From: Paenibacillus oleatilyticus
GTDB lineage: Bacteria; Bacillota; Bacilli; Paenibacillales; NBRC-103111
Direction: 5' to 3'
NCBI RefSeq assembly: GCF_018998565.1
Contig: NZ_JAHNZO010000001.1
Location: forward strand, 387,774 to 451,773
Length of the DNA: 64,000 nt
Both the position numbers and the translations under genes were made by a program. A model generated the notes under the pieces. The model had not been told where the DNA came from. It worked only from the letters and a program-made list of their open reading frames with translations, and made no database searches. Positions 1-8,838 of this stretch are shown piece by piece. Each line of letters starts with the position of its first letter. The stretch's first letter is position 1.

Positions 1-1
1 C

Positions 2-1201
2 TCGCTGTTAAAGCATATGAAGCAGCTCGCTTCGCGCAATGCGGATACGAGCCAATACGCCAGCTTTCTGGGCGCGGGCCTGTACGATCATCACGTGCCC
101 GTCGTCATCAATCATATGATTTCCCGTTCGGAATTTTATACGGCCTACACGCCGTATCAGCCGGAAATCAGCCAAGGGGAGCTGCAGGCGATTTTCGAAT
201 TCCAATCGTACATTTGCGAGCTGACCGGCATGAAGGTCGCCAACGCCAGCATGTACGACGGCGCGACGGCGCTGGCCGAAGCGGGCGCTCTCGCCAGCGG
301 AGCCACACAGCGGAAGGAGATCGTCATCTCGCGGACCGTCCATCCCGAGGCGCGCGAAATTATGCGCACGACGGCGCGCGGCCTCAACCTGACTGTGGTA
401 GAGGTCGACTATGCGGACGGCGTGACCGATCTGGAGCAGCTTAAAGCTGCGGTGACCGACGATACCGCCGCTGTCATCGTGCAGTCGCCGAACTTCTTCG
501 GCTGCATCGAGGATCTGGCGGCGATCGAACCGATCGCTCACAGCCGCAAAGCGCTGTTCGTCGTCAGCACGAATCCGATGTCGCTCGGACTGCTGGAAGC
601 GCCCGGCAAGCTGGGTGCGGATATCGTCGTGGGCGATGCCCAGCCGCTCGGCATTCATCCGGCGTTCGGCGGCCCGACCTGCGGATTTTTCGCCGTCTCC
701 GAGCCGCTGATGCGCCGCATGCCCGGCCGGATCGTCGGTCAGACGGTCGACCGCGACGGCAAGCGCGGCTTCGTGCTTACGCTGCAAGCCCGGGAGCAGC
801 ACATCCGCCGCGAGAAAGCGACCTCGAACATTTGTTCGAACCAGGCGCTGCTGGCCTTGTGCGCCTCCATCTACCTGTCCACAATGGGCAAGGAAGGAAT
901 GCGCGAAGTGGGAAGCCTGAATCTGCAGAAATCCCACTATGCCGCGCGCGAGCTGGCGAAGCTCGAAGGCCCGTCGCTGCCGTTCACGGCGCCTTTCTTC
1001 AACGAATTCGTCGTGAGCCTTCCGGCGAACGCGAATATCACGGACTTGAACGAACGGCTGCTGGAAGCCGGATTTATCGGCGGGCTCGATCTGGGCCGCT
1101 ATTATCCTGAGCTTCAGAACCATATGCTCGTCGCCGTCACCGAAAAACGGACCAAAGCCGAAATTGACGAATTTGCAGCACGATTGGGGGAACTCGTATG
1201 A
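2..1201 (+). CDS. gcvPA: Glycine dehydrogenase (decarboxylating) subunit 1, 5'-truncated
   Basis: N-terminal half of the split P-protein of the glycine cleavage system. With GcvPB it decarboxylates glycine and passes the aminomethyl group to the lipoyl H-protein. The frame is open from base 2, and the residues before the first in-window Met still fit the family, so the true start lies upstream of the window; roughly 50 N-terminal residues are missing. Family blocks seen include [32 protein letters not shown], the ELTG...[10 protein letters not shown] segment, and [10 protein letters not shown] near the end. The stop overlaps the gcvPB start by 4 bp (ATGA), so the two are translationally coupled. 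gcvT, if present, is upstream and not visible. Confidence 0.96.
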   Translation, partial: SLLKHMKQLASRNADTSQYASFLGAGLYDHHVPVVINHMISRSEFYTAYTPYQPEISQGELQAIFEFQSYICELTGMKVANASMYDGATALAEAGALASGATQRKEIVISRTVHPEAREIMRTTARGLNLTVVEVDYADGVTDLEQLKAAVTDDTAAVIVQSPNFFGCIEDLAAIEPIAHSRKALFVVSTNPMSLGLLEAPGKLGADIVVGDAQPLGIHPAFGGPTCGFFAVSEPLMRRMPGRIVGQTVDRDGKRGFVLTLQAREQHIRREKATSNICSNQALLALCASIYLSTMGKEGMREVGSLNLQKSHYAARELAKLEGPSLPFTAPFFNEFVVSLPANANITDLNERLLEAGFIGGLDLGRYYPELQNHMLVAVTEKRTKAEIDEFAARLGELV

Positions 1202-2655
1202 AACCGGAAAAAGCGCTCATTTTCGAGCTGAGCCAGCCGGGGCGCGTCGCCTACTCGCTGCCCGCTTGCGACGTCCCGGAGACGGAAGCCGCCGAGCTGG
1301 TTCCGTCCCACCTGCTTCGCAGCGAGCCCGCCGCCCTGCCGGAAGTGTACGAGGTCGACGTGATCCGGCATTACACCGAGCTGTCGCGCCTCAACTTCGG
1401 CGTGGACAACGGCTTTTATCCGCTCGGCTCGTGCACAATGAAATACAATCCGAAAATTAACGAAGATACGGCGCGTTTCCCCGGGTTCGCCGGAATTCAC
1501 CCGTATCAGCCGGAATCCAGCGTTCAAGGGGCGCTGGAGCTGCTGTACACGCTCCAGAACGATCTCGCCGCGCTCACCGGCATGGATCAGGTGACACTGC
1601 AGCCGGCCGCGGGAGCGCACGGCGAATGGACGGGGCTCATGATGATCCGCGCTTACCACGAAAGCCGGGGCGAGACGCGGACCAAGGTCATCGTGCCGGA
1701 CTCCTCGCACGGGACGAATCCGGCCAGCGCAACGACGGCCGGCTTCGAGACGCTGACGATCAAGTCGAACGAGCAGGGCCTCGTCGATCTTGACGCGCTG
1801 CGCGCGGCGGTCGGTCCCGACACGGCCGCGCTCATGCTGACAAATCCGAGCACGCTCGGCTTGTTCGAGGAGCACATCGTGGAGATCGCGGAAATCGTTC
1901 ACGCCGCAGGCGGATTGCTCTACTATGACGGAGCCAACTCCAACGCGATCATGGGCATTACGCGCCCCGGCGACATGGGCTTCGACGTCGTGCATCTCAA
2001 CCTGCACAAGACGATGAGCACACCGCACGGCGGCGGCGGTCCGGGCGCAGGGCCGGTCGGCGTGAAAAGCAAGCTCGTTCCGTTCCTGCCGAAGCCGATC
2101 GTAGCCCGCCGCGAGGACGGCACGTTCTACCTTGACTCTGATCGTCCGAACTCGATCGGACGGGTGAAGGCTTACAATGGCAACTTCGGCATTCTCGTCC
2201 GGGCGTATACGTACATCCGCACGTACGGTCCGGAGGGGCTCCGCGAAGTATCGGAATGCGCCGTGCTGAACGCCAACTACATGATGCACCGGCTGGCTCC
2301 GTATTACGAGATGCCTTATCCGGGCGTCTGCAAGCACGAGTTCGTCATGTCCGGACGCGGCCTCAAAAAGTACGGCGTGCGGACGCTCGACGTCGCCAAG
2401 CGCCTGCTCGATTTCGGCTACCATCCGCCGACCATCTACTTCCCGCTCAACGTCGAGGAATGCATCATGATCGAGCCGACGGAGACGGAAAGCAAGGAAA
2501 CGCTCGACGCGTTTATCGATACGATGATCCGGATCGCGAAGGAAGCCGAGGAGCAGCCGGACCTGCTCTTGAACGCACCGTACACGACCGTTGTCCGACG
2601 GCTTGATGAAACGCTGGCCGCCCGCAAGCCGGTGCTGAACTGCACCTGCGGGTAA
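1198..2655 (+). CDS. gcvPB: Glycine dehydrogenase (decarboxylating) subunit 2
   Basis: C-terminal, PLP-binding half of the split glycine cleavage P-protein, 485 aa, full length for the family. The PLP lysine is K271 in [18 protein letters not shown], preceded by the [11 protein letters not shown] segment. [13 protein letters not shown] near residue 73 is another family hallmark. It ends in a cysteine-containing CTCG tail. It starts at the ATGA overlap with gcvPA, and a strong terminator follows about 40 bases after the stop, so gcvPA-gcvPB closes this operon. Identification is firm; the split form is typical of Bacillales. Confidence 0.97.
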   Translation: MKPEKALIFELSQPGRVAYSLPACDVPETEAAELVPSHLLRSEPAALPEVYEVDVIRHYTELSRLNFGVDNGFYPLGSCTMKYNPKINEDTARFPGFAGIHPYQPESSVQGALELLYTLQNDLAALTGMDQVTLQPAAGAHGEWTGLMMIRAYHESRGETRTKVIVPDSSHGTNPASATTAGFETLTIKSNEQGLVDLDALRAAVGPDTAALMLTNPSTLGLFEEHIVEIAEIVHAAGGLLYYDGANSNAIMGITRPGDMGFDVVHLNLHKTMSTPHGGGGPGAGPVGVKSKLVPFLPKPIVARREDGTFYLDSDRPNSIGRVKAYNGNFGILVRAYTYIRTYGPEGLREVSECAVLNANYMMHRLAPYYEMPYPGVCKHEFVMSGRGLKKYGVRTLDVAKRLLDFGYHPPTIYFPLNVEECIMIEPTETESKETLDAFIDTMIRIAKEAEEQPDLLLNAPYTTVVRRLDETLAARKPVLNCTCG

Positions 2656-2695
2656 AATCCGAGCTTTAAAAATAACACTCGCACTGCGCGAAAAA

Positions 2696-2762
2696 CAAAA
2701 CCCCGGCCGCCTGCGGAAGTCCGTTGTTACAGGACCTCCGCCGAAGCGGCCGGGGTTTCCTT
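2696..2762. terminator. Bidirectional terminator, gcvPB / secreted kelch gene
   Basis: A 13-bp stem (AAACCCCGGCCGC at 2698-2710 with GCGGCCGGGGTTT at 2746-2758) is flanked by T-rich sequence on both strands. It ends the gcv operon on the plus strand and can also serve the converging secreted-protein operon on the minus strand. Confidence 0.85.
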
Positions 2763-2866
2763 TTCACATGGATGGGAGTGAAATTCAGGTAGAACGACGC
2801 GGCTTTAAATTATTGAATTTAATGATACTGAAAATCTGCCGCAAGGACAAGAAAGGTATTGAACAA

Positions 2867-4333
2867 CTAATTTATTGTATACTCGCTTACTTCGAAAGTG
2901 AGAATCTTGTCAAAAATAAAATATTCATTTCTTTCAGTAAAGGGGCCTTTATTATTCTCATGTTTATCAATAGGATATGATGCTGTACCTGTACCGGCTT
3001 GCTTGGCTTCATACCACTGGATAAATGAATTGACTTCAAACATCGATAAGTCAAACTCTTTTTCTAAGCCATTTACTAAAGTGATTGTCAAAATTGCTCT
3101 ATTAGCAGATTCTAACTTAGCAGAGGCTTCGTTAGATGTAATAGTCTCAGTGGAACCAATAGTAGCTGTCACAATATAGTAATATGTGATTCCGCTCGAC
3201 ACATTCTTATCTAAATAGGAATTGCCTGTCACATTACTAGCGATTGTGGTGTAAGGTCCACCTGATGTCGTGGAACGTTTAATATTGTAACCAGTAGCAC
3301 CTTCATATACTGACCAATCCAAATAAATAGCTTTGTCTTTCCCTGTGGCAGTGAGAATAATTGTTGCTTCACTATCGTCAAATACTTCTACACTTCCTAC
3401 TGGTGCATTGGATGAGGTACTTTGGCTTCCACCAATAACATATATTTTTCCGTTATAAGTAATTGCTCCTGAACCGCTTCTTGCATAATTTAAGCTCGGT
3501 ACAACTGACCATTTATCTAGTACCGGATCATAAGCTTCCACCGAATTCGTTTCGGCGTCTGGACTTACACCGCCAATTGCGTAGATTTTCCCAGATAGTA
3601 CAGTAGCGCTTAATCCTCCTCTTGTCACAGATAGGCTTGGTTTTGATGTCCATTTATCTATTGTTGGATCATATTCATTAAATAAATTTACAGAGTACAC
3701 TCTGGAACTATATGTATATCTGCCGCCTACTAAATAAATTTTATTGTTGAGTGTTACCGCTACAGATCCGTGAAGAGCTTGCTGCATATCGGATCTCGCT
3801 GCCCATGTATCCGATGCAGGATCATATACTTGTACTGTTCGAACTGAATTAATACTACTTGTTAGCCCCCCGAAAACGTATACTTTTCCGTCATAGGCTA
3901 CTGCCGAAACACTTGCTAATGAAGAGGGCATATTGGCTTTTTTCGTCCAAGTATCTGTAGCAGGATCGTACATTTCTACCGAATTTATTACCGATCCTCC
4001 ATTAAAGGTGTAATAATTGCCGGTGTATCCGCCGAAAACATATATCTTTCCATCTACTACAGCAGCAGAACTTAATGTTCTAGCCGTATGCATGCTCGCT
4101 GCAGTTGTCCATACTTTTGAATTGGGATCGTAAACTTGTACGTCACTAAATGAGGTGCTGCCACTCGATCCTCCAATAGAATTAATTTTCCCGTTAATTT
4201 GTGCAACCGTAACGCCAGCCCTTGCATTGGGCATATTACTTTGAACTTCCCAAACACGGTTTTCATCAGCCAATGCTGTAGAGGAAAATAACAAAATAAT
4301 GGTGACAAGCATTAAAATAACTTTTTTCCACAT
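2867..4333 (-). CDS. Secreted kelch-repeat protein with fibronectin III and shared C-terminal domain
   Basis: 488 aa. A signal peptide (hydrophobic run, ALADE cleavage region around residue 22) is followed by about six kelch repeats. Each repeat shows a GG pair and a YDP...W motif (VYDPNSKVW, MYDPATDTW, VYDPASDTW, EYDPTIDKW, AYDPVLDKW), suggesting a beta-propeller. A fibronectin type III-like module follows at about 320-405. The last 80 residues (TITLVNGLEKEFDL ... KHENNKGPF ... DKILTF) match the C-terminus of the upstream neighbour. The start has a clear GGAGGCGA site. The neighbour ends 26 bases upstream, so the two form an operon. AT-rich compared with the gcv genes. Ligand unknown; the shared tail may be a cell-wall or matrix-binding domain (inference). 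Confidence 0.85.
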   Translation of the reverse strand: MWKKVILMLVTIILLFSSTALADENRVWEVQSNMPNARAGVTVAQINGKINSIGGSSGSTSFSDVQVYDPNSKVWTTAASMHTARTLSSAAVVDGKIYVFGGYTGNYYTFNGGSVINSVEMYDPATDTWTKKANMPSSLASVSAVAYDGKVYVFGGLTSSINSVRTVQVYDPASDTWAARSDMQQALHGSVAVTLNNKIYLVGGRYTYSSRVYSVNLFNEYDPTIDKWTSKPSLSVTRGGLSATVLSGKIYAIGGVSPDAETNSVEAYDPVLDKWSVVPSLNYARSGSGAITYNGKIYVIGGSQSTSSNAPVGSVEVFDDSEATIILTATGKDKAIYLDWSVYEGATGYNIKRSTTSGGPYTTIASNVTGNSYLDKNVSSGITYYYIVTATIGSTETITSNEASAKLESANRAILTITLVNGLEKEFDLSMFEVNSFIQWYEAKQAGTGTASYPIDKHENNKGPFTERNEYFIFDKILTFEVSEYTIN

Positions 4334-4359
4334 GGAGATCGCCTCCTTAATCCGTTGAT

Positions 4360-5640
4360 TTATCGTGCTGGAACGTATTCGTTGATTCCAAAAGTTAAAA
4401 TCTTATCATAGACGATGTAGTCTTTTCTACTTTTGAAAGGACCTATATTATTTTCATGCTTATTAAATATAAATAATGCAGCCCCAGAACCGGCTGATTT
4501 TTTTTCGTACCAATCCAGAAAAGCATTTACCTCATCCAAACTAAGGTCATATTCCTTCTCCAGCCCAGTAGTAAGCGTTAGTGTCAGCAATACCCGATGT
4601 ACAACTAATTCTGCCGGCGTGGCTGAAACTTCTTTTGAATTTTTACTTTCACCATCGGAATTAACAGCGCTGATGACATAATAGTACGTATTTCCGTTAG
4701 ATACGGATAAATCAGTATACGTTGTTCCCGTTACTGTTGCTATAGTTGTGTATGGACCACCAGAAGCAGAAGCTCGCTTCAAATTATAACCAATCGCATT
4801 TGAAACAGAAGACCAGTTTAATTTTACTGAAGCGCTTCCAGCCGATGCTTTTAATTCATTGGGAGTCTCAGGAATTTGTGGGAGTGCGGCTTTGGCTTCG
4901 ACGGAATTACTACTTTCACATCCGAAAGTAACAGTGCATACGACATAATAATAAGTAACTCCAGATATAGCTGAAGTATCTTTATAGAAATTAGAAGTTA
5001 CTGCCGACGCAATCGTAGTATATGGTCCTCCAGCAGTAGTCGATCTTTTTACATTATACCCAGATGCTTGTGGGATAGAGTCCCAGTGAAGGGTGACAAC
5101 ACTGTTATCAATAGACGCTTGCAAATTAGTTGGTTGGAAGCCAATTAGCGAACCAGTTGCATCAATATCTACAGCGTCTAATTCCATCCAAGCTGACTGA
5201 TTATTTGTTACCTCTACCATATGAATACCCGAATTTAGGCCTTTATTTTCAAACAACAGGACTTGAGCTATGGCAGTTGAGGAATACTGTGAAAATTCAC
5301 CTGCTGGATTTCCATCAATTTTGACGCTGATATTATTTGATTTATTTTTATAAGTACCACCAATCAAACGAACCTGGGTTCCTTGAAAATAAAAAACGAT
5401 TTTAGTTCCAATAGTAGCCGATCCAGTGTCTGTTTTGTTATACCAGTCTGGAACTGGAGAAAAACGAGTAGGAGTCGTTGACCAATAAATATTCGGGTCG
5501 GTATCGTCATACCGTTGCCATCCGCTTTCTGGAGAAGTTAATACTTCTCCCGGCTTTGCTGCATAAGCACTGGCTGAAAAAAGGAATACTGTCGCGAAAG
5601 TTGCTAACATTACAAATTTCATTGTCATTCTGCTAATCAT
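4360..5640 (-). CDS. Secreted protein: CBM-like domain, two fibronectin III repeats, shared C-terminal domain
   Basis: 426 aa. The start chosen is the Met at 5640, because GGAGGC lies 10 bases upstream; a Met nine codons earlier would contain that site. Order: signal peptide (cleavage near SAYAA); an N-terminal beta-rich domain of about 150 aa (GWQRYDDTDPNIYW ... MELDAVDID) resembling carbohydrate-binding or discoidin-like modules; two fibronectin III repeats, each with an SGYNVKRSTTAGGPYTTIA or close variant; then the 80-aa tail shared with the downstream kelch protein. No catalytic domain is visible. Together they look like extracellular adhesion or matrix proteins. Confidence 0.8.
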   Translation of the reverse strand: MISRMTMKFVMLATFATVFLFSASAYAAKPGEVLTSPESGWQRYDDTDPNIYWSTTPTRFSPVPDWYNKTDTGSATIGTKIVFYFQGTQVRLIGGTYKNKSNNISVKIDGNPAGEFSQYSSTAIAQVLLFENKGLNSGIHMVEVTNNQSAWMELDAVDIDATGSLIGFQPTNLQASIDNSVVTLHWDSIPQASGYNVKRSTTAGGPYTTIASAVTSNFYKDTSAISGVTYYYVVCTVTFGCESSNSVEAKAALPQIPETPNELKASAGSASVKLNWSSVSNAIGYNLKRASASGGPYTTIATVTGTTYTDLSVSNGNTYYYVISAVNSDGESKNSKEVSATPAELVVHRVLLTLTLTTGLEKEYDLSLDEVNAFLDWYEKKSAGSGAALFIFNKHENNIGPFKSRKDYIVYDKILTFGINEYVPAR

Positions 5641-5871
5641 AAATTCCTTGCCTCCATATTTATACATTTTCTATCTATTTGGGATGTTATATTTTTTGTC
5701 GTATTTTGTCTAATCATATATTTCTAAATTAGTTATTTATGATAAATCCAAGAAAAAAAGATGTTAAAAGTATTTTTGTATAAAATTAGTTGCATCTTTC
5801 TGATTAAAGAAATCATAGCTTCCCACTACCCTTCCAAACTTTCACGTAAAATGATGTCATTGCTGCGTGGA
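5641..5871. other. AT-rich intergenic region upstream of the secreted operon
   Basis: Very AT-rich stretch with no coding potential. It must hold the promoter of the secreted pair (minus strand) and perhaps upstream AT elements, but no -35/-10 pair stood out clearly enough to name. Confidence 0.4.
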
Positions 5872-5905
5872 TAACAAAAAAAGAAGCTGCCAAGGAGCAG
5901 CTCTT
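5872..5905 (-). terminator. Terminator of the RDD gene
   Basis: On the minus strand AGCTGC-TCCTTG-GCAGCT is followed by TTCTTTTTTT, 15 bases after the RDD stop codon. Confidence 0.75.
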
Positions 5906-5919
5906 ATTCGCATTTGTAT

Positions 5920-6414
5920 TCAAATTTGCCTCACATTCGTATAACCGTTCCCCTGCATTTCGAGCGCATTCTTATCCACCACATAAGTCTTTGCAATCAT
6001 ATCGTGCAGCGCTTGTTTTTTCTGGGTGAATCCGGCCATGATGAAGCCGACGTACAGAGTACACACGGAAATCAGCTTGCTCCAATATCTGCCGCTCGCC
6101 CGCGCGAACGAGATCCTTTCGTTCCTTTCATCCACCACGACACTGCCTGTCGCAAGCTTTCCTAACGTCGCCTTCCATTTTGAAGATTCCATGATCGCAA
6201 AATACAACCATCCGGTAACAACGATGAGCAGGCCCCGTGCTCCCAAGGCAGCCCATACGATGGAAGTAGTGGATTGGGTCGATTTAAGAGCGAATGGAAT
6301 CATAAGCAGATATTCAAACATGGTAAATACGCTGCCCAGAATCACACTGGCTACATAAAGAATGATTCCATCGAGAATATAAGCGCACAATCGTTTCCAA
6401 AATCCCGAATACAT
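5920..6414 (-). CDS. RDD family membrane protein
   Basis: 164 aa, three or four membrane segments. It opens with FWKRLCAYILDGIIL, the Arg/Asp signature of RDD-domain proteins, and ends in a soluble tail with DMIAKTYVV, also typical. The Met at 6414 was chosen because GGGAGGAAGAG sits just before it; an earlier in-frame Met would include this site. RDD proteins are poorly understood membrane proteins, some linked to ion transport. It stands alone with its own terminator, and its MFS neighbour ends 170 bases upstream. Confidence 0.85.
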   Translation of the reverse strand: MYSGFWKRLCAYILDGIILYVASVILGSVFTMFEYLLMIPFALKSTQSTTSIVWAALGARGLLIVVTGWLYFAIMESSKWKATLGKLATGSVVVDERNERISFARASGRYWSKLISVCTLYVGFIMAGFTQKKQALHDMIAKTYVVDKNALEMQGNGYTNVRQI

Positions 6415-6584
6415 TTTCTCTCTTCCTCCCATATCTCTTCGTATTGCCATAATATCTGACGATTTGATCCTATGATTTCCAGATTATTATCGGCAGAAAG
6501 TCCGACTTTTTTTAGAAAATCAGGCTCGTCGGCACGAAAAAATGTTCAGAAATCGTTCGGGAGGCGAAAGCGAAATTCGTATGC

Positions 6585-7775
6585 TTATTTCATGGCGGTG
6601 GCACCGCGAGATTCGCTTCGCGAACGGGCTGGCAGCACCCCGCTTCGAAGAAACAAGAGCAAGGAGACGATAAAACAAAGAACGGCAAACAGGCTGACCG
6701 AAACAAACCCATCAAGACGAGTGTACAGAACTCCGGCCACAGACGAAGCGAGCGTAGCTCCGAAATACATGGACGAGTTCGCCAAGGAGGAAATCGTTCC
6801 GCGTGCTGTAGAAGACAAGCCTTGCAGCAAGCTCATCATGAGCGGGAAAAGCATGCCCATAATAAAATAAATCAAAAAATAAGCCAGCTTTACATATGTA
6901 ATACTTTTCATAAAGGAGAGGCTTGGAAAGATCAGGACGAGTACTACCATCCCCAAAATGAACGCGCTTCTTCCCCCCATCCTCTGCACCACGCTGCTGC
7001 CAAAAAAGCTGCTGAGCGTATTGCCCAGACCCAGAAACAGCAGCACCGTTCCAATCTCAGCGACGCCAAGCCCGAATTTGTCCGAAAGCCAGGTTCCGAT
7101 AAAGGAGAAGGTGGCAAAGTTCCCGAGTTGAAACACAAAATAAGCGAGGAAAGCTTTTTTCGCCCTGGATTCGCGAAGCAGCGCACGATAGCGTCCGACA
7201 ATGGAAGGAGCTTTCCCTTCGGCCGGCGGCGCCGGAATCGACGGCAGCACCAGAGCAATAAGCATCATGATCATAAACGAGGCGACCCCGATCGCGATAA
7301 ACGGAGTATGCCATCCGTATGCAGCAAGATAGCTGCCAATGGGCACTCCGAGCATTTGCGCAACCGCAAGTCCGGCCGTTGCGATCCCCATCGCTTTTAA
7401 TACTTTGCCGGATGGAACGATTTGCGGGATAGCTGCCCATACCTGCGGCGACACAAACGCACCGCTAACCCCCGCCAAAAAGCGGAAAAGAAGCATGGTC
7501 CAAAAGTCGGCGGCAACCCCGCAAAGCAGCGTAAACACACCGAAGCTGGCTATCCCCGCGATCATGACTTTTTTCCGGTTCCATCCGTCCGAGAGAGGCC
7601 CGGCAACGAGCGCAAACAGCGCATAGCCTAAGGCGTAGGCGGAAACAATCCAACCGGAGCGTTCGACCGAAACGCCGAAGGCTTCCCGAAGCGTCGGCAA
7701 TAAAGGCGAAGCGATAAACGTATCGGTGCCGATAATAAACATGATGCAGAAAAACAACACGATGCCCCTATTCAA
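6585..7775 (-). CDS. MFS transporter, drug-efflux type
   Basis: 396 aa with about 12 membrane segments. The loop 2-3 motif reads GPLSDGWNRKKVMIAG, the major facilitator signature, and the N-terminal half resembles DHA1-type multidrug or sugar exporters. A TTG start at 7775 is preferred: AAAGGAG lies 9 bases upstream, whereas a longer version would run into the arsR promoter. It is divergent from an ArsR-type repressor, the usual layout of a ligand-induced efflux pump. Substrate cannot be read from the sequence. Confidence 0.88.
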   Translation of the reverse strand: MNRGIVLFFCIMFIIGTDTFIASPLLPTLREAFGVSVERSGWIVSAYALGYALFALVAGPLSDGWNRKKVMIAGIASFGVFTLLCGVAADFWTMLLFRFLAGVSGAFVSPQVWAAIPQIVPSGKVLKAMGIATAGLAVAQMLGVPIGSYLAAYGWHTPFIAIGVASFMIMMLIALVLPSIPAPPAEGKAPSIVGRYRALLRESRAKKAFLAYFVFQLGNFATFSFIGTWLSDKFGLGVAEIGTVLLFLGLGNTLSSFFGSSVVQRMGGRSAFILGMVVLVLIFPSLSFMKSITYVKLAYFLIYFIMGMLFPLMMSLLQGLSSTARGTISSLANSSMYFGATLASSVAGVLYTRLDGFVSVSLFAVLCFIVSLLLFLRSGVLPARSRSESRGATAMK

Positions 7776-7800
7776 GATCCATAGCTCCTTTATTTCGTTA

Positions 7801-7850
7801 TTTCGAAAATATTCGAATAATTGAAATATATCACTCCCTTTGGTATAATT
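7801..7850 (+). promoter_or_regulatory. arsR-type promoter and probable operator
   Basis: TTGAAA (7821-7826), 17-base spacer, TATAAT (7844-7849): a near-consensus sigma-A promoter for the ArsR gene. Directly upstream lies the AT-rich palindrome ATTCGAAT (7811-7818) within TTTCGAAAATATTCGAATAATT, a plausible operator that could control both divergent genes. Confidence 0.7.
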
Positions 7851-7888
7851 CAACTACCGAAAATATTTTTCATGGAAGGCGATCGATC

Positions 7889-8200
7889 TTGAGGAAGCTT
7901 TTTCACCCGCAAGTTGATGAAATTAATTTATCTACCGTGCTCTATGCGCTCAGTGACGACATTCGGCTCCAAATTATCAAAAGCCTGGCGGACCACGGGG
8001 AGCAAGCCTGCAATCAGTTTGACATCCCGCTTCCGAATTCGACCCTCTCCCATCACTACAAGGTGCTTAGAGAATCGGGGGTTACGCATACGCGAATCGA
8101 AGGAACCCAGCGTTTTGTCTCCCTGCGTTACGACGATCTGAATGTTCGCTTCCCTGGCCTATTACAGGCCGTTCTTCAGGGTTTGGAGCCCCGAGCATAA
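7889..8200 (+). CDS. ArsR/SmtB-family transcriptional regulator
   Basis: 103 aa winged-helix repressor. LSDDIRLQIIKSLADHG is the N-terminal family helix, and NSTLSHHYKVLRESGVT is the DNA-recognition helix. TTG start with GGAAGG upstream. No metal-binding ELCVCD-type motif is present (only one Cys), so it probably senses something other than soft metals, perhaps the substrate of the divergent MFS pump. Confidence 0.9.
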   Translation: MRKLFHPQVDEINLSTVLYALSDDIRLQIIKSLADHGEQACNQFDIPLPNSTLSHHYKVLRESGVTHTRIEGTQRFVSLRYDDLNVRFPGLLQAVLQGLEPRA

Positions 8201-8217
8201 CCGCTTCCCTGAAACGC

Positions 8218-8256
8218 AAACAGGCCAGCCTTCACAACGAAGGTGGCCTTTGCTTA
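8218..8256 (+). terminator. Terminator after arsR-type gene
   Basis: AGGCCA-G-CCTTC / GAAGG-TGGCCT stem (8222-8250) followed by TTTG, between two converging genes. Confidence 0.65.
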
Positions 8257-8275
8257 CGCTGAATCAGCCCATTGC

Positions 8276-8668
8276 CTAATCCCAGTCCATGTAAAAGGTC
8301 GCCGTCAGCTTGCCGCTGGCACACTCGGGACAATCTAGTTCAACCGTCCTCGGATCGTCCGGTACGGGATGCATCGCTTCCCCACATTTCCCGCAGGAAT
8401 AGGCGGTGACAAAATAATCGCTGTCCGACTTCATCTCCAGATAAAGCTCATTCCGGAGCGAACGGCATGCCGTGCAACGGTACAAGGCGTCATAAGCCTC
8501 GTATCGCGTGCTCGGTTCCTTCTCAAACTCGGCGATCCGCTTCTTAAGCGCCGCGTCCTGCACGAATGAAGCGATAGAGTGCAAATACACATACATGAAT
8601 CCGATTCCTACAAAAACGTTCGCATGATAGCCGCAATTCGCGCAATCCAATTTATATGCTTCGCCCAT
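8276..8668 (-). CDS. Zinc-ribbon protein of unknown function
   Basis: 130 aa, cytosolic. Four CxxC knuckles are visible: CANC near the start, CTAC in the middle, CGKC and CPEC near the end, enough for two zinc ribbons. A hydrophobic helix (VFVGIGFMYVYLHSIASF) separates the first from the rest. The Met at 8668 follows GGAGAT and was preferred over an upstream Met. I do not recognise the family beyond the zinc sites. Confidence 0.7.
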   Translation of the reverse strand: MGEAYKLDCANCGYHANVFVGIGFMYVYLHSIASFVQDAALKKRIAEFEKEPSTRYEAYDALYRCTACRSLRNELYLEMKSDSDYFVTAYSCGKCGEAMHPVPDDPRTVELDCPECASGKLTATFYMDWD

Positions 8669-8790
8669 ATCTCCTCTACTCCCTCTCCGGAAAACCGAAA
8701 CTACTCTATTATAACAAAAAAAGAAATACATTATTTTCAAAATAACCCCATTTTTTCATCAACCCGGCATTCAATGCGCAGCAAATACGA

Positions 8791-8796
8791 TATAAT
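8791..8796 (+). promoter_or_regulatory. Probable -10 box of the lytS operon
   Basis: TATAAT 43 bases before the lytS start. No good -35 hexamer lies at standard spacing, so this promoter may be weak or activator-dependent. Confidence 0.45.
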
Positions 8797-8838
8797 AGAC
8801 AACAAATACCGAGATTCTTCTAAAACGGATGTGTAAGG

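Noticed and set aside
8-2424. Long minus-strand frames (371 and 436 codons) opposite gcvPA and gcvPB
   Set aside because: Arg/Asp/His-rich translations without motifs or ribosome sites, lying entirely on two clear genes.
2867-4333. Sialidase or galactose oxidase for the kelch protein
   Set aside because: Kelch blades alone are seen; no catalytic residues of those enzymes could be placed.
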